This document shows positions 25,478 to 35,600 of a stretch of 64,000 bases of DNA, piece by piece; position 1 is the first letter of the stretch, and each line of letters begins with the position of its first letter. Under the pieces are notes generated by a model. That model did no database searches. It saw only the letters and a list, made by a program, of their open reading frames with translations, and had not been told where the DNA came from. The DNA comes from Massilia violaceinigra (lineage in GTDB: Bacteria > Pseudomonadota > Gammaproteobacteria > Burkholderiales > Burkholderiaceae_D): positions 7,192,001-7,256,000 of the forward strand of contig NZ_CP024608.1 of NCBI RefSeq assembly GCF_002752675.1. The letters are read 5' to 3'. The position numbers and the translations under genes are program-made.

Positions 25478-26673
25478 CAGTGTCTCTCCACCCACCATAG
25501 CGCCGCAAGGGCCAATAGCAGGAACAGTAAACTCGGGGCGATCGCCACCAGGATGGCCGGCATGGCACTGAGCAGGCCGACGTGGGCGAACAGGTTATTG
25601 ACCAGAATGAAGCCGACCCCGATCATGATGCCGACGAAAATCTTGAGGCTCACGCCGCCGCTGCGGGTGTGCAGGTAGGCGAACGGCAGCGCCAGCGCCA
25701 TCAGCACGAAAATGGCCAACGGACCGAACAGCTTTTTCCAGAAGGCGATCTTGAAGCGCTCGGTCTCCTGCTTGTTTTCGGACAGGTGGCGCGTGTAGAT
25801 GGCCAGTTCGGTGGCCGACATGCGCACCGGGTCCGAGGCCGATACCGAAATGATCTTCGGCGTGATCTCGGACACCAGCTCCATGCTGGGAAGCTTGCGC
25901 GTGGCGACCATGCTGGTCTCCTGGCCGAAGGTGCCTGGCGCGCTGGCGCCGGCCGCAGTGGTGTTAGCCGCCGCGCCGCCCGGCGGCGGCAGTTCGCGCG
26001 TGTTGGTGAAGCGCGTTTCGGTCACGTCTTCCAGGCGCCAGGTGCTGTTGCCGGTGAAGACGGCGCGCGCCGCGGTGATCAGGGAGCGCATGCGGAAATT
26101 GGTGTCGAACTCGTACAGCCGCACATCGAGCATCTGGCCGTCGGTGCGGAACTGGCGCACGTTGAAAAAGCGCGAGCCGGTCACGGTACCCCTGGTGCCT
26201 TCGGTGCGAACGATATCCTTGGTCCACATCCCGGAACGGAACTCCTGCGACACGGTGGCGCCGCGCGCGCTCAGTTTCAGCTTTTCCGCCAGCGGCGCGG
26301 TGCGCGGCGCAATCAGCTCGCCGAACACGAAGGTGATGATGACGAACACGAAGCCGATCTTGAACAGCATCCATGCCGCCATCTGGGTCGACATGCTCGA
26401 CGCGCGCATGATGGTGAACTCGGAAGTCGACGCGAACTGCGCCATCGTGTAGATGGTGCCGATCAGGGTCGCCACCGGCATCACCTCGTACACGTGGAAC
26501 GGCACGCGCAGCAGCACATACAAAAAGGCGTGCTGGATCGCGTAGCCTTCCTTGCCCACCGACGGCAGTTCGCCGGTCAGGTCCATGAAGGCGCTCAGCG
26601 CCAGGAAGGCGACCAGCACAAAGGCGACGGCCTGCGCGATCGAGACCGCGAAATAACGTTGAAGCACTTTCAT
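25477..26673 (-). CDS. lptG: LPS export ABC transporter permease LptG
   Basis: The 398-residue inner-membrane protein of the YjgP/YjgQ family starts at [20 protein letters not shown]. There are three N-terminal helices, a long periplasmic beta-jellyroll region containing an Ala/Thr/Pro-rich insertion (PPPGGAAANTTAAGASAPG), and three C-terminal helices. Together with LptF and the LptB ATPase it extracts lipopolysaccharide and passes it to LptC. Its ATG overlaps the lptF stop by four bases. Confidence 0.95.
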   Translation of the reverse strand: MKVLQRYFAVSIAQAVAFVLVAFLALSAFMDLTGELPSVGKEGYAIQHAFLYVLLRVPFHVYEVMPVATLIGTIYTMAQFASTSEFTIMRASSMSTQMAAWMLFKIGFVFVIITFVFGELIAPRTAPLAEKLKLSARGATVSQEFRSGMWTKDIVRTEGTRGTVTGSRFFNVRQFRTDGQMLDVRLYEFDTNFRMRSLITAARAVFTGNSTWRLEDVTETRFTNTRELPPPGGAAANTTAAGASAPGTFGQETSMVATRKLPSMELVSEITPKIISVSASDPVRMSATELAIYTRHLSENKQETERFKIAFWKKLFGPLAIFVLMALALPFAYLHTRSGGVSLKIFVGIMIGVGFILVNNLFAHVGLLSAMPAILVAIAPSLLFLLLALAALWWVERH

Positions 26674-27812
26674 TTTGCGGCTCCCGTCGACGCGGATGGC
26701 TCCACCCGGCCGCGCTTGAGCGCAGCCCACAACACCAGCGGGTGATAGCGATGGTTGACGTTCAGGCGCCATGCGAACATGCCGACGGTGAGGATCGCCA
26801 CGAACAGATGCAGCGGCCACCAGGCCATGTTGAAATCGGACTTGCCCTGGCGGACATTGGCCTCGGCCAGCTTGGTCAGGTTAATGTAGGTGAAGAAGAT
26901 CAGCAGCGCGATGATCAGGTTGGCCGCGCTGCCGGCGCGCGGGTTGACGAAACCGAGCGGAATGGCCAAGAGGATCAGGAGCAGGCAGGTGATCGGCGCG
27001 GCGATGCGGTACAGGAGTTCGGACTGGGTAAAGCGGTTGGGCGTGGCCAGCAGCTCGCTGGTGGACATGGCATCGGACGAGATATCGCCATTCATCGACG
27101 AACTCTTGGCGGCCACGCGCATGCTGTAGCGGCCGAACTCCATCGATTGAAAGTCGGCCTGGCCCGGCACGCCCTGGTAGCGCCGGCCGTTCTTAAGCAC
27201 CAGGAACTGGCCGCCCTTGCCGTCGGACTCGATCACGCCTTCCTTGGCGACGATGACGGAATTGACGTTCTTCTCGATGGTATTGACGAACACATTTTGC
27301 ACCACGGTCGATTCGCCGGTAACGGCTTCGACGAAAAACACGCGGTTGCTCGACGAGGATTCCTTGAACTGGCCGGGCGAGACCTTTTTCAGGTCTTCGC
27401 GCTTCTCGAAACGCTGGACGAATTCGGTGCTTTTCATCTTGGCCCAAGGCGTCACGAACAGGCTCAGGGCGCCGGTCAGGAGCATCATCGGAATACCGAA
27501 AGTGAGGATGGGGCGAATCCAGCGCGTGAGCGACAGGCCCGATGCGAACCAGACCACCATCTCGGAATCGCGGTAGCTGCGCGTGACCACCGCCAGCACC
27601 GAAATAAAGCTGGTGAGAGTCAGGATAGTTGGCAGATAATTCAGCGTTGCGAAGGCGATCAATGCCAGCACGTCGCTCGACCCCACCTTTCCGCCTGCGG
27701 CCTTGCCGAGGATGGAGATCAGGGTCCACGTGGCGACGATGGAAAACAGCACCGTGAAAGTCGTCCCGGCCGAACTGGCTAATTCACGTTGCAGGGCGCG
27801 TTGAAAGATCAT
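26670..27812 (-). CDS. lptF: LPS export ABC transporter permease LptF
   Basis: The 380-residue YjgP/YjgQ-family permease begins [20 protein letters not shown] and has the family helices ([40 protein letters not shown]) around a periplasmic domain. It is the partner of LptG in LPS transport. It is divergent from pepA, a gene arrangement widely conserved in proteobacteria. Confidence 0.95.
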   Translation of the reverse strand: MIFQRALQRELASSAGTTFTVLFSIVATWTLISILGKAAGGKVGSSDVLALIAFATLNYLPTILTLTSFISVLAVVTRSYRDSEMVVWFASGLSLTRWIRPILTFGIPMMLLTGALSLFVTPWAKMKSTEFVQRFEKREDLKKVSPGQFKESSSSNRVFFVEAVTGESTVVQNVFVNTIEKNVNSVIVAKEGVIESDGKGGQFLVLKNGRRYQGVPGQADFQSMEFGRYSMRVAAKSSSMNGDISSDAMSTSELLATPNRFTQSELLYRIAAPITCLLLILLAIPLGFVNPRAGSAANLIIALLIFFTYINLTKLAEANVRQGKSDFNMAWWPLHLFVAILTVGMFAWRLNVNHRYHPLVLWAALKRGRVEPSASTGAAK

Positions 27813-27871
27813 TCGAAAGTTATAATCACAGGTTAGGCAGTGCGCGTCACAAACACGAAACGGAGATTCAA

Positions 27872-29365
27872 ATGGACTTTAGCATAAAAGCATTCGACAC
27901 AAAGAACACCATCACGTCGGCCAAAACCGGATGCGTCGCGGTTGCGGTATTCGAAAACAAAAAACTGTCGCAGGCCGCAAAAGCCCTCGACCAGAGTGGT
28001 GAAATCACGGCTGCGCTCAAGTCCGGCGACATTACCGGCAAGGCCGGTTCGACCCTGCTGTTGCGCGGCATTTCCGGCACCGGCGCGGCGCGCATACTGC
28101 TGGTCGGACTGGGCAACGACGAGACGGTCAGCGAAAAAAGCTTCACTTCCGCAGTGAACGCGACGCTCAAGGCCTTTGCCTCGCTCGGCGCCGCGGACGC
28201 CATTATCGCACTACCCATGACAGATGTGAAAGAGCGCGACGTTAGCTGGGCCGTGCGCACCATCGTCTGCGCCGCCCACGAGAGCGTTTTCCGCACCGAC
28301 GGCCAGAAGAGCAAGAAGGACCCTGTCCCCACCGGCGTGCGCAAGATCACCCTGGCCGCCGACGCCACCGGCGACGTCAAGACGGCGCTGGCGCAGGCGA
28401 TTGCGATTGCCAACGGCATGGACCTGACCAAGGAACTGGGCAACCTGTCGGCCAACGTCTGCACCCCGGCCTACCTGGCCGACACGGCGCGCAAGCTGGC
28501 CAAGGACTACAAGTTCGACGTCGAAGTGCTGGACCGCAAACAGCTCCAGGCGCTCAAGATGGGCAGCTTCCTGTCGGTTACCAACGGCAGCGAAGAAGCA
28601 CCGAAGTTCATCGTCCTCAAGCACATGGGCGGCAAGTCCAAGGATGCGCCGGTGGTATTGGTCGGCAAGGGCATCACCTTCGACACCGGCGGCATTTCGA
28701 TCAAGGCCGGTCCCGGCATGGATGAAATGAAGTACGACATGTGCGGCGCCGCGTCGGTGCTGGGCACCTTCCGCGCGATCGGCGAAATGGGCCTGAAACT
28801 CAACGTCATCGGCGTGATCGCCGCGTGCGAGAACATGCCGTCGGGCCGCGCCACCAAGCCGGGCGATATCGTCACGTCGATGAACGGCCTGACCATCGAA
28901 GTGCTCAATACCGACGCCGAAGGCCGTTTGGTCCTGTGCGACGCGTTGACCTACTGCGAGCGTTTCAACCCGGCCGCGGTGATCGACATCGCCACCCTGA
29001 CCGGCGCCTGCGTGGTGGCACTGGGCCATCACAACACGGGCCTGTTCACCCGCACCGACGACGCGCACGAGAAGCTCGCGGGCGAACTGCTCGCCGCCGG
29101 CAAGGCAGCGAGCGACACCGCGTGGCGCATGCCGATCGAAGAAGTCTACAACGAGCAGCTCAAGTCCAACTTCGCGGACCTGGCCAACATCGGCACGCCG
29201 GGCGGCGGCAGCGTGACGGCGGCCTGCTTCCTGGAGAACTTCACGCGCAAGTACACCTGGGCGCATCTGGACATCGCCGGCACCGCATGGAAATCGGGCG
29301 GCGCAAAAGGCGCCACCGGCCGCCCCGTGCCGCTGCTGTCGACCTTCCTGATCAATCGGGTTTAA
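27872..29365 (+). CDS. pepA: leucyl aminopeptidase (M17 family)
   Basis: The 497-residue enzyme has an N-terminal macro-like domain and a C-terminal catalytic domain with the M17 signatures: [14 protein letters not shown] (metal-binding Lys and Asp) and [14 protein letters not shown] (catalytic region). It removes N-terminal residues from peptides in the cytoplasm as a two-metal hexamer; in enterobacteria PepA also binds DNA. It starts at the ATG at 27872 after GGAGATTCA. Confidence 0.96.
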   Translation: MDFSIKAFDTKNTITSAKTGCVAVAVFENKKLSQAAKALDQSGEITAALKSGDITGKAGSTLLLRGISGTGAARILLVGLGNDETVSEKSFTSAVNATLKAFASLGAADAIIALPMTDVKERDVSWAVRTIVCAAHESVFRTDGQKSKKDPVPTGVRKITLAADATGDVKTALAQAIAIANGMDLTKELGNLSANVCTPAYLADTARKLAKDYKFDVEVLDRKQLQALKMGSFLSVTNGSEEAPKFIVLKHMGGKSKDAPVVLVGKGITFDTGGISIKAGPGMDEMKYDMCGAASVLGTFRAIGEMGLKLNVIGVIAACENMPSGRATKPGDIVTSMNGLTIEVLNTDAEGRLVLCDALTYCERFNPAAVIDIATLTGACVVALGHHNTGLFTRTDDAHEKLAGELLAAGKAASDTAWRMPIEEVYNEQLKSNFADLANIGTPGGGSVTAACFLENFTRKYTWAHLDIAGTAWKSGGAKGATGRPVPLLSTFLINRV

Positions 29366-29396
29366 GCGCCTGCAAGCGGAACATCGAGCATAAAAA

Positions 29397-29422
29397 AGCG
29401 GCCTCGCGGGCCGCTTTTTTTT
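29397..29422 (+). terminator. rho-independent terminator after pepA
   Basis: A seven-base stem AGCGGCC/GGCCGCT with a short loop is followed by eight T and preceded by six A. It probably also serves the convergent lipoprotein gene. Confidence 0.9.
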
Positions 29423-29431
29423 GGTCGCGCG

Positions 29432-29884
29432 CTAGTGCAGCGCGGTGCCGGCCGTCTCCGGCGGGGCATTCCGATAGTCGGGCGCCCCGATGCGGCGCAT
29501 CAGCACCGTCAGCGTCTCGGGATAATCGAAACCGGCGCCGGTGCGTTTGTCGAGCAGATAACCGAGGCCCGCGGTCAGCACCGCATTGCCCACGGTGGCG
29601 CTGGCATTGGCCCTGGACGCAACCACATCCTGGCCGGCGCTCACGCCATCCTTTTTACAGTCGACGAACAGGTTGCCCGCGCTTTTTTGCACGGTCACGT
29701 GGCCGGGCGAAGTGACGAACCAGCGGCCCTTATCGTTGGTCAGCACGCAGCCGGCGCCGCCGATTTCGCGGTTGTCGGCGATGGTGCGCACCATCAGTGT
29801 CTGCTGGTTCGATTCGCTGATCGTCGCGCAGCCGCCCAGGGCGGCCAGCAGCGCCAGCGCGCCTGTCCGAAAAAAAGTCGCCAT
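29432..29884 (-). CDS. putative lipoprotein of unknown function
   Basis: The 150-residue product has a lipoprotein signal (ALALLAALGGC, lipobox LGGC, followed by ATISESNQQ). The mature part has cysteines (GAGCVLTNDKG, FVDCKKDG) and a Gly/Ala-rich hydrophobic stretch (NASATVGNAVLTAGLGYLLD), a pattern seen in small envelope proteins. I choose the ATG at 29884, preceded by GGATGGAG, over one nine bases earlier. It lies downstream of creA on the same strand. Confidence 0.75.
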   Translation of the reverse strand: MATFFRTGALALLAALGGCATISESNQQTLMVRTIADNREIGGAGCVLTNDKGRWFVTSPGHVTVQKSAGNLFVDCKKDGVSAGQDVVASRANASATVGNAVLTAGLGYLLDKRTGAGFDYPETLTVLMRRIGAPDYRNAPPETAGTALH

Positions 29885-29970
29885 CGTCTCCATCCAAAAT
29901 AGTTCTTCAACCTGTTTACGGCAGCTGCCCAGGGTTCCTGAATACCAGATTGAATACTACCCGATGAATG

Positions 29971-30444
29971 CTACTTGAGCGGAATCGGCTGGTTGACCGG
30001 CACCGGCACGGCGGTGACGCTGTTTTTCGGGCTGCCGTCGATCAGGCGGTCCGAATACACGAGGTAGACCAGCGCATTGCGCTTGGTGTCGACCATGCGC
30101 ACCACGCGCACGTGCTTGAAGAAGATCGAGGCGCGCTCGCTGAAGACTTCATCCTGGCGGGGAATCTTGCCGTTGAAGGTGATGGCGCCGACCTGGCGGC
30201 AGGCCACCGACGATTCGGCCTTGTCTTCGGCCAGGCCCACGGCGCCCTTGATGCCGCCGGTCTTGGCGCGCGACAGGTAGCAGCTTACGCCGCCGACAGC
30301 CGGGTCGTCGAATACTTCGACCACGACCTTGTGGTCGGGGCCAATCAGCTTGAAAGCGGTATCGACCGAGCCCACGGTTTCCGCAGCGGCGCCGGCGGCG
30401 ACAGCGGACAGCGCGAGACTCAGTGCGAGTCGGGTCATTCGCAT
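29971..30444 (-). CDS. creA: CreA family periplasmic protein
   Basis: The 157-residue protein has a signal peptide (LALSLALSAVAAGAAA) and the CreA-family core: DTAFKLIGPDHKVVVEVFDD, GVSCYLSRAKTGG, SVACRQVG and FFKHVRVVRMVD. The two Cys probably form a disulfide in the periplasm. CreA function is unknown. The ATG at 30444 follows AGGA. It lies 70 bases after the DUF1653 gene, likely in one transcription unit with it. Confidence 0.9.
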   Translation of the reverse strand: MRMTRLALSLALSAVAAGAAAETVGSVDTAFKLIGPDHKVVVEVFDDPAVGGVSCYLSRAKTGGIKGAVGLAEDKAESSVACRQVGAITFNGKIPRQDEVFSERASIFFKHVRVVRMVDTKRNALVYLVYSDRLIDGSPKNSVTAVPVPVNQPIPLK

Positions 30445-30514
30445 AGTTTTATTCCTGGAGGTAGGTGCTGGAGATAAGTGCTGGAGATGGATACGCCACA
30501 ATGGGCAGGCAAGG

Positions 30515-30703
30515 CTAGGCAACCGGCGCAAAGCGCGGCACCAGACTGCCGTCGACATCGACCAGTTGAAAGAACACGTCTTTCGGCCGCGTCCATATTG
30601 AACCGTCCGCTGCGCGATACACGATCATCTCCGAGAGATCCGATTCAAGAGTGGCCACGCACACTAAGTCGTACAGGCCACCCTTGTAGTGCCGGTATTG
30701 CAT
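30515..30703 (-). CDS. DUF1653 domain protein
   Basis: This 62-residue single-domain protein matches the DUF1653 pattern: YRHYKGGLYDLVCVAT, MIVYRAADGSIWTRP, FFQLVDVDG and a terminal VPRFAPV. The start is the ATG at 30703, overlapping the stop of the preceding gene as TGATG, so translation is coupled. Function is unknown. Confidence 0.88.
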   Translation of the reverse strand: MQYRHYKGGLYDLVCVATLESDLSEMIVYRAADGSIWTRPKDVFFQLVDVDGSLVPRFAPVA

Positions 30704-31080
30704 CAACTCTCGGTCTTGTCTTCGGCCAGAGCTTTCTGCTTCTTCTTCAAGCCCTGGATGACCTTGAGGACACCTTCGATACCAGCGGTATCGTCGAGGT
30801 CACTGAAAGCGTCAAGGACTTCATTGAGAACCCGGTTACGCACTGCGGTTTCATCCGACGCCGGTGCGCTTGCGCGTACCGGATCAGCCGACTCTTTCGA
30901 GGCGGCCTTTTGCGCCGAATATTTCGCTGTCGCCGCGGCTGTTTTGCCGTGCGCCAGCGCCGCTTGCCAGATTACCCAGCGACGTTGTGTTTCAAACACG
31001 AGATATTCATCGGGCTTATCTTCGCGGCGTCGAACGATATGACCATCGCGCTGCGCCCATGCTTCAAATGCACTTCGCAT
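30703..31080 (-). CDS. hypothetical protein with a phage-like WQAALA motif
   Basis: The 125-residue product starts at the ATG at 31080 after AAGGATTAAA. The N-terminal part (FEAWAQRDGH, FETQRRWVIWQAALAHG) resembles a short motif common in small phage and plasmid proteins. The middle is Ala/Ser-rich and charged, and the C-terminus is helical and Lys-rich (GVLKVIQGLKKKQKAL). It is coupled to the DUF1653 gene. No function is proposed. Confidence 0.65.
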   Translation of the reverse strand: MRSAFEAWAQRDGHIVRRREDKPDEYLVFETQRRWVIWQAALAHGKTAAATAKYSAQKAASKESADPVRASAPASDETAVRNRVLNEVLDAFSDLDDTAGIEGVLKVIQGLKKKQKALAEDKTES

Positions 31081-31554
31081 TTTAATCCTTTACAAATGCT
31101 GTCTTCGCATTTCTCCACTAATCAAAACAGAATTGTTTTAACTAGTACCACCTTGCCGTTTGTGTCATGAAACTGCTACAAACATTAAGGGCGTGTAACT
31201 CTTCACGCTACGGATTCGGACCGTTGGTTCTCACCACCACCGACCCGATAAACTACATATTACTCCGTGCGTTATAAGAATGCAATTTTTTATTCCCCAT
31301 GAGTAACAATAGTCCAAAATCGTTGTTTTGTCTTCCTGTTGTTACATCTAATTACATCTTGCGAGCGGTTAAATCTCGGGGACAACAAAGTTTAACATCT
31401 TCACGGTATTTTTTCGATAAAAGTGTTGATAACACAAGCGTATGCTCACTGCATGAAACGGCCATTTCGCTAGCTGAGAGCATGTTCTTGCATGAACGGC
31501 ACATTTAACGCGATACTGCCTGTTTTTAGCCTCAATGGCCGTCCGAGACCCTCC
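31081..31554. other. AT-rich intergenic region upstream of xthA
   Basis: These 474 bases are much AT-richer than the rest of the window, mainly from 31120 to 31500, and contain poly-T and poly-A runs. A GTGTT-GAT-AACAC palindrome lies at 31423-31435 and could be an operator. No reading frame looks like a protein. It may be a trace of transferred DNA or simply a long promoter region. Confidence 0.45.
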
Positions 31555-32325
31555 ATGAAAATAGCAACCTGGAATGTTAATTCCCTCAAAGTACGACTTG
31601 CTCACTTACTGCAATGGCTTGAAGCCAATCCCGTCGACGTACTTTGCCTACAAGAGACAAAACTAACGGACGATAAGTTCCCGATTTCTGAAATTAATGC
31701 GGCCGGGTACGAAGTTGCCTTCAGCGGACAGAAAACCTATAACGGTGTCGCAATCTTGTCGAAGCTGCCATTAACCGATGTCATCAGAAACAATCCCATG
31801 TTTCCCGATGAGCAGCAGAGAATCCTTGCAGCAACCATCGGTGGGATTCGTTTCATTTGCGCGTATGTGCCGAATGGCCAGGCGGTGGACACCGACAAGT
31901 ATGCGTACAAGTTGGCATGGCTGGCGTCGCTGCGCGAGTGGCTGGCCGATGAAATGCGGGCGCACGCCGATAGCGGCCTGGCCATTCTGGGCGACTACAA
32001 CATCGCGCCGGAAGACCGCGACGTGCACGATCCGGTGGCCTGGGCTGGCCAGGTGCTATGTTCCGACAAGGAGCGGGCGGCGCTGACGGCGCTGGTCGAA
32101 CTGGGACTCACCGACGCGTTCCGCCTGTTCGAGCAAGCCGAGAAATCGTTCAGCTGGTGGGATTACCGGCAGCTCGGTTATCAGAAAAACAAAGGCCTGC
32201 GGATCGACCACATTTTGCTCTCCGATGCCCTGGCCAAGCGCTGCACGGCGTGCGCGATCGACCGCATTCCACGCAAATGGGAACAGCCCTCCGACCACGC
32301 CCCCGTCATCGCCACCCTCGACTGA
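31555..32325 (+). CDS. xthA: exodeoxyribonuclease III
   Basis: The 256-residue AP endonuclease/3' exonuclease of base-excision repair shows all family motifs: MKIATWNVNSLKVR, CLQETKLTD (catalytic Glu), YVPNG, LGDYNIAPEDRDVHDP (active-site Asp and Asn), RIDHILLSD and the final SDHAPV with the catalytic His. The ATG at 31555 matches the conserved N-terminus; the upstream in-frame extension does not. Confidence 0.95.
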   Translation: MKIATWNVNSLKVRLAHLLQWLEANPVDVLCLQETKLTDDKFPISEINAAGYEVAFSGQKTYNGVAILSKLPLTDVIRNNPMFPDEQQRILAATIGGIRFICAYVPNGQAVDTDKYAYKLAWLASLREWLADEMRAHADSGLAILGDYNIAPEDRDVHDPVAWAGQVLCSDKERAALTALVELGLTDAFRLFEQAEKSFSWWDYRQLGYQKNKGLRIDHILLSDALAKRCTACAIDRIPRKWEQPSDHAPVIATLD

Positions 32326-32347
32326 CCGATAGGGTCACGCAACCAAC

Positions 32348-32587
32348 TCCTACAACCGGGGTCAGACCTCTGACTCGAAACTTTTCTGTTACGACACAAC
32401 CGAGGTCAGAGCTCTGACTCGAAACTTTTGTGTTGCAAACATCCAAAAGCAGCGGGTATTGGCAGTCCCCTCCCCCGCGAGCAGCGATGGCCCAGGTGGC
32501 AAATGCCGAAAATATTGCTCGCCGAACGTGCGTCTTCTTGATCAAACGAAAATATTTCGAATCAGAGGTCAGACCCCGGTTGTAGGA
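32348..32587. mobile_element. MITE-like element with 33-base terminal inverted repeats
   Basis: The segments 32348-32380 and 32555-32587 are inverted copies matching at 31 of 33 positions (TCCTACAACCGGGGTC at the outer end). They enclose 174 bases with no gene. A second direct copy of the inner part (CTCTGACTCGAAACTTTT) starts near 32412, and a degenerate copy of the right end follows near 32610-32635. The element fills the gap between xthA and the PAS-GGDEF-EAL gene. Confidence 0.75.
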
Positions 32588-32632
32588 CTAAACAGGATAT
32601 TTTGACTCCGACGTCTGATCCGCGCTGTAGGA

Positions 32633-35600
32633 CTAGTTACTGGAGAGGTGGCTGCTGGCCTGGGCGGCGGCTGTGGGTTGGGCGAACAGGTAGCCCTGGG
32701 CGTACTGGCAGCCGTGGCCGCTCAGCAGGGAGTACTGGGCTTCGGTTTCGACACCCTCCGCCACCACCGACAGCTGCAGGCTGTTCGACAGCGCCATGAT
32801 GGCCGCCACGATCGCGCGGTCTTCGGTGCTCTCTTCCAGGTCCTTGATGAAGGCACGGTCGATCTTGATCTTCTTGACCGGGAAGCGCTTCAGGTACGCC
32901 AGGCTCGAATAGCCCGTGCCGAAATCGTCGATCGACAAGCGGATGCCCATGCCGTTGATCTGCCCCAGAATGTCCAGCGTATGCTCGCCATGCTGCATCA
33001 GCGCCGTTTCGGTGATTTCGAATTCGATCAGCGCCGGGTCGATCCCGGTTTCGTCAAGCACGCGCCGGATCGATTCGATCAGCCCCCGGTGCATGAACTG
33101 GCGCGGCGACAAATTGACCGCCAGCGGCACCGCCGTCATCCCCTGCCGCTGCCACGCCATGCTTTGCTCGCACGCGCGCCGCATCACCCATTCGCCAATC
33201 GGCACGATCAAGCCATTTTCTTCGATGATGGGGATGAAATGATCCGGCAGCACCAGCCCGTGCCCCGGACGGCGCCAGCGCAGCAGCACTTCCATGGTGT
33301 GCACCCGGCGCGTGCCGATGTCGATGATCGGCTGGTAATACAGCTCGAATTCTTCCTGCGCCAGCGCGCCGCGCAGCGCGCTTTCGAGCTCGAAGTGCTG
33401 CGCCGCCGCGAGGTTCATGCGCTCGGTGAAGTACTGGTAGTTGTTGCGGCCGTTGGCCTTGGCGTGATACATGGCCGCATCGGCATGCCGCATCAGGGTC
33501 GCGACGTCGCCCCCATCGTCGGGATACATGCAGATGCCGATCGATGGCGTGATGTGCAGCAGGCGTCCGTCGACCGGAAACGACTGCGCCAGCACGGCGA
33601 TGATCTTCTCGGCCACCTGGGTGCTTTCGGCCGGTCCGTCGATGCCCGGCACCAGCACCACGAATTCGTCGCCGCCCAGGCGCGCCACGGTGTCGCTGCC
33701 GCGCACCGCATTGCACAGGCGCCCGGCGACTTCCTTGAGCAGGCGGTCGCCCATCAGGTGGCCCAGCGAATCGTTGATGGTCTTGAAGCGGTCAAGGTCG
33801 ATGAACATGACGGCCAGCTTGCTGCCGGAGCGCTTCACCCCAAGCATCGCATGGTCCAGCCGGTCCGACAGCAAGGCGCGGTTGGGCAGGCCGGTCAGGC
33901 TGTCGTGATAGGCCATGTGGTTGACCCGCGCTTCGGCCTGGCGCCGTTCGACGATCTCGCCCTGCAGCAGCGCATTGGCGCCCGCCAGTTCGGCGGTGCG
34001 CTCCAGCACCCGTACTTCCAGTTCGTCGCGCGCGCGCCGCACCGCTTCGCCGGCCTCGCGCCGCGCGGTCACGTCGTCGACCAGCCACACCGAGCGGCCG
34101 GTCGCATGCGCCAGGTCGAACGGACGCCCCGACAGGCGCGCCCAGAACGTGCTGCCATCCTTGCGCACCAGCCGGTACTCGGCCATGTGGACCCGCCCCT
34201 CGCGGAAGTCGCGCGCGGTCTCGCCACGCGCCAGGTCCCAGCTTTCGCGGTCGGGGTACAGCGCACGCACCGACATTCCCGCCACTTCGCCCGGCGCGTA
34301 GCCGAACAGTTCTTCCATCTTGGCGTTGCAGCGCAGGTTCATGCCATGTTCGATCACCGCGATGCCGAGCACCGCGCTGTCGAGGATGGCCTGGTTTTCC
34401 AGAAGCGCATTGCGCAGCGATTCCTCGGCGCGCTTGGCGTCGGTGCGGTCTTCGATGATCCAGATCGTGCCCTGCCCCGGTTCGGACGGATTGACGACGT
34501 AGGCGATCAGCTGCGCCCACAGGATGCTGCCATCCTTGCGCGCCATCTCGACTTCGGTATGGAACGGTTTGCCGACCGAGAGCAGCGGTCCTGCCGCCGC
34601 GCCGATGGCGGCGTAGGCCTCGTCGCTGGGGTACAGCGCGCGGCCCGGCAGGCCTAAGCCTTCGTTGCCGGCATAGCCGAACATGTCGCCAAAGCCCCGG
34701 TTGTAGCGCGTGATAATGCGGTTCTTGGTGAACAGGATGCTGACCGAGGCATTGGTCATGATCGCCTGCACCTCGACCAGGGTCTGGCGCGCTTCGGTCA
34801 CGTCTTCGAGAATCCAGATGGTGCCTTCCTCGCGCCGCTCGGCGTCCACCGTCTGCGCGCGCACGCGGCACCAGAACAGGGTGCCGTCGCGCTGGCGGAA
34901 CTGGTATTCGGCCTTCTCGAACGGCAGTCCCTTGCCGAGCAGCGGCCCGGCTTCGTACCCGAACTGCTGGTATGCTTCCGGCGACGGGAACACGTCCACC
35001 GCCGGCCTGCCCGTCATCTCGTCGCGCGAATAGCCGAACATGTCGGCCATGCGCGGGTTACAGGACAACATGATGCCATTGCGGCTGAACAGGATGCCGA
35101 CCGAGGCGTTGTCGAGAATCGCCTTCTGTTCCAGCAGCACCTGGCGGGTCGCTTCCTCGGCCGCTTTTTGCGCACTGCGGTCGTCCACGATCCAGATGGT
35201 GTCCTGCTTGCCGCGCCCGGCGTTGATGGCGTAGATGTAGGCATGCGCCCAGAAGGTGCTGCCATCCTGGCGCAGCATGTCGATGTCGGACTGGTAGGGG
35301 CGGCCGGCGCGCAGCAGCGGCTGCGCCTCCTGCCGCATCGCCTCGTAGCCGGCGTTGGAGGCAAACAGTTCGGCGGCGCCGTGGCCGAGTCCCGTCTCGC
35401 CGGCAAAGCCGAAGTAGCGGCCGAACTGGCGGTTGTAGCGCAGGATGCGGTTGTCGCGCTGGAAGGCGATGCCCAGCGGGGCGTTGTCCATGATCGCCTG
35501 CATTTCGAGCAGCGCGCGGCGCAGGCGCGTTTCGTTCTGGTGCAGCTCGTCGATGTCTTCGACAATCCAGATGGTGCCGTGCGACTCGTCGCGCGTATCG

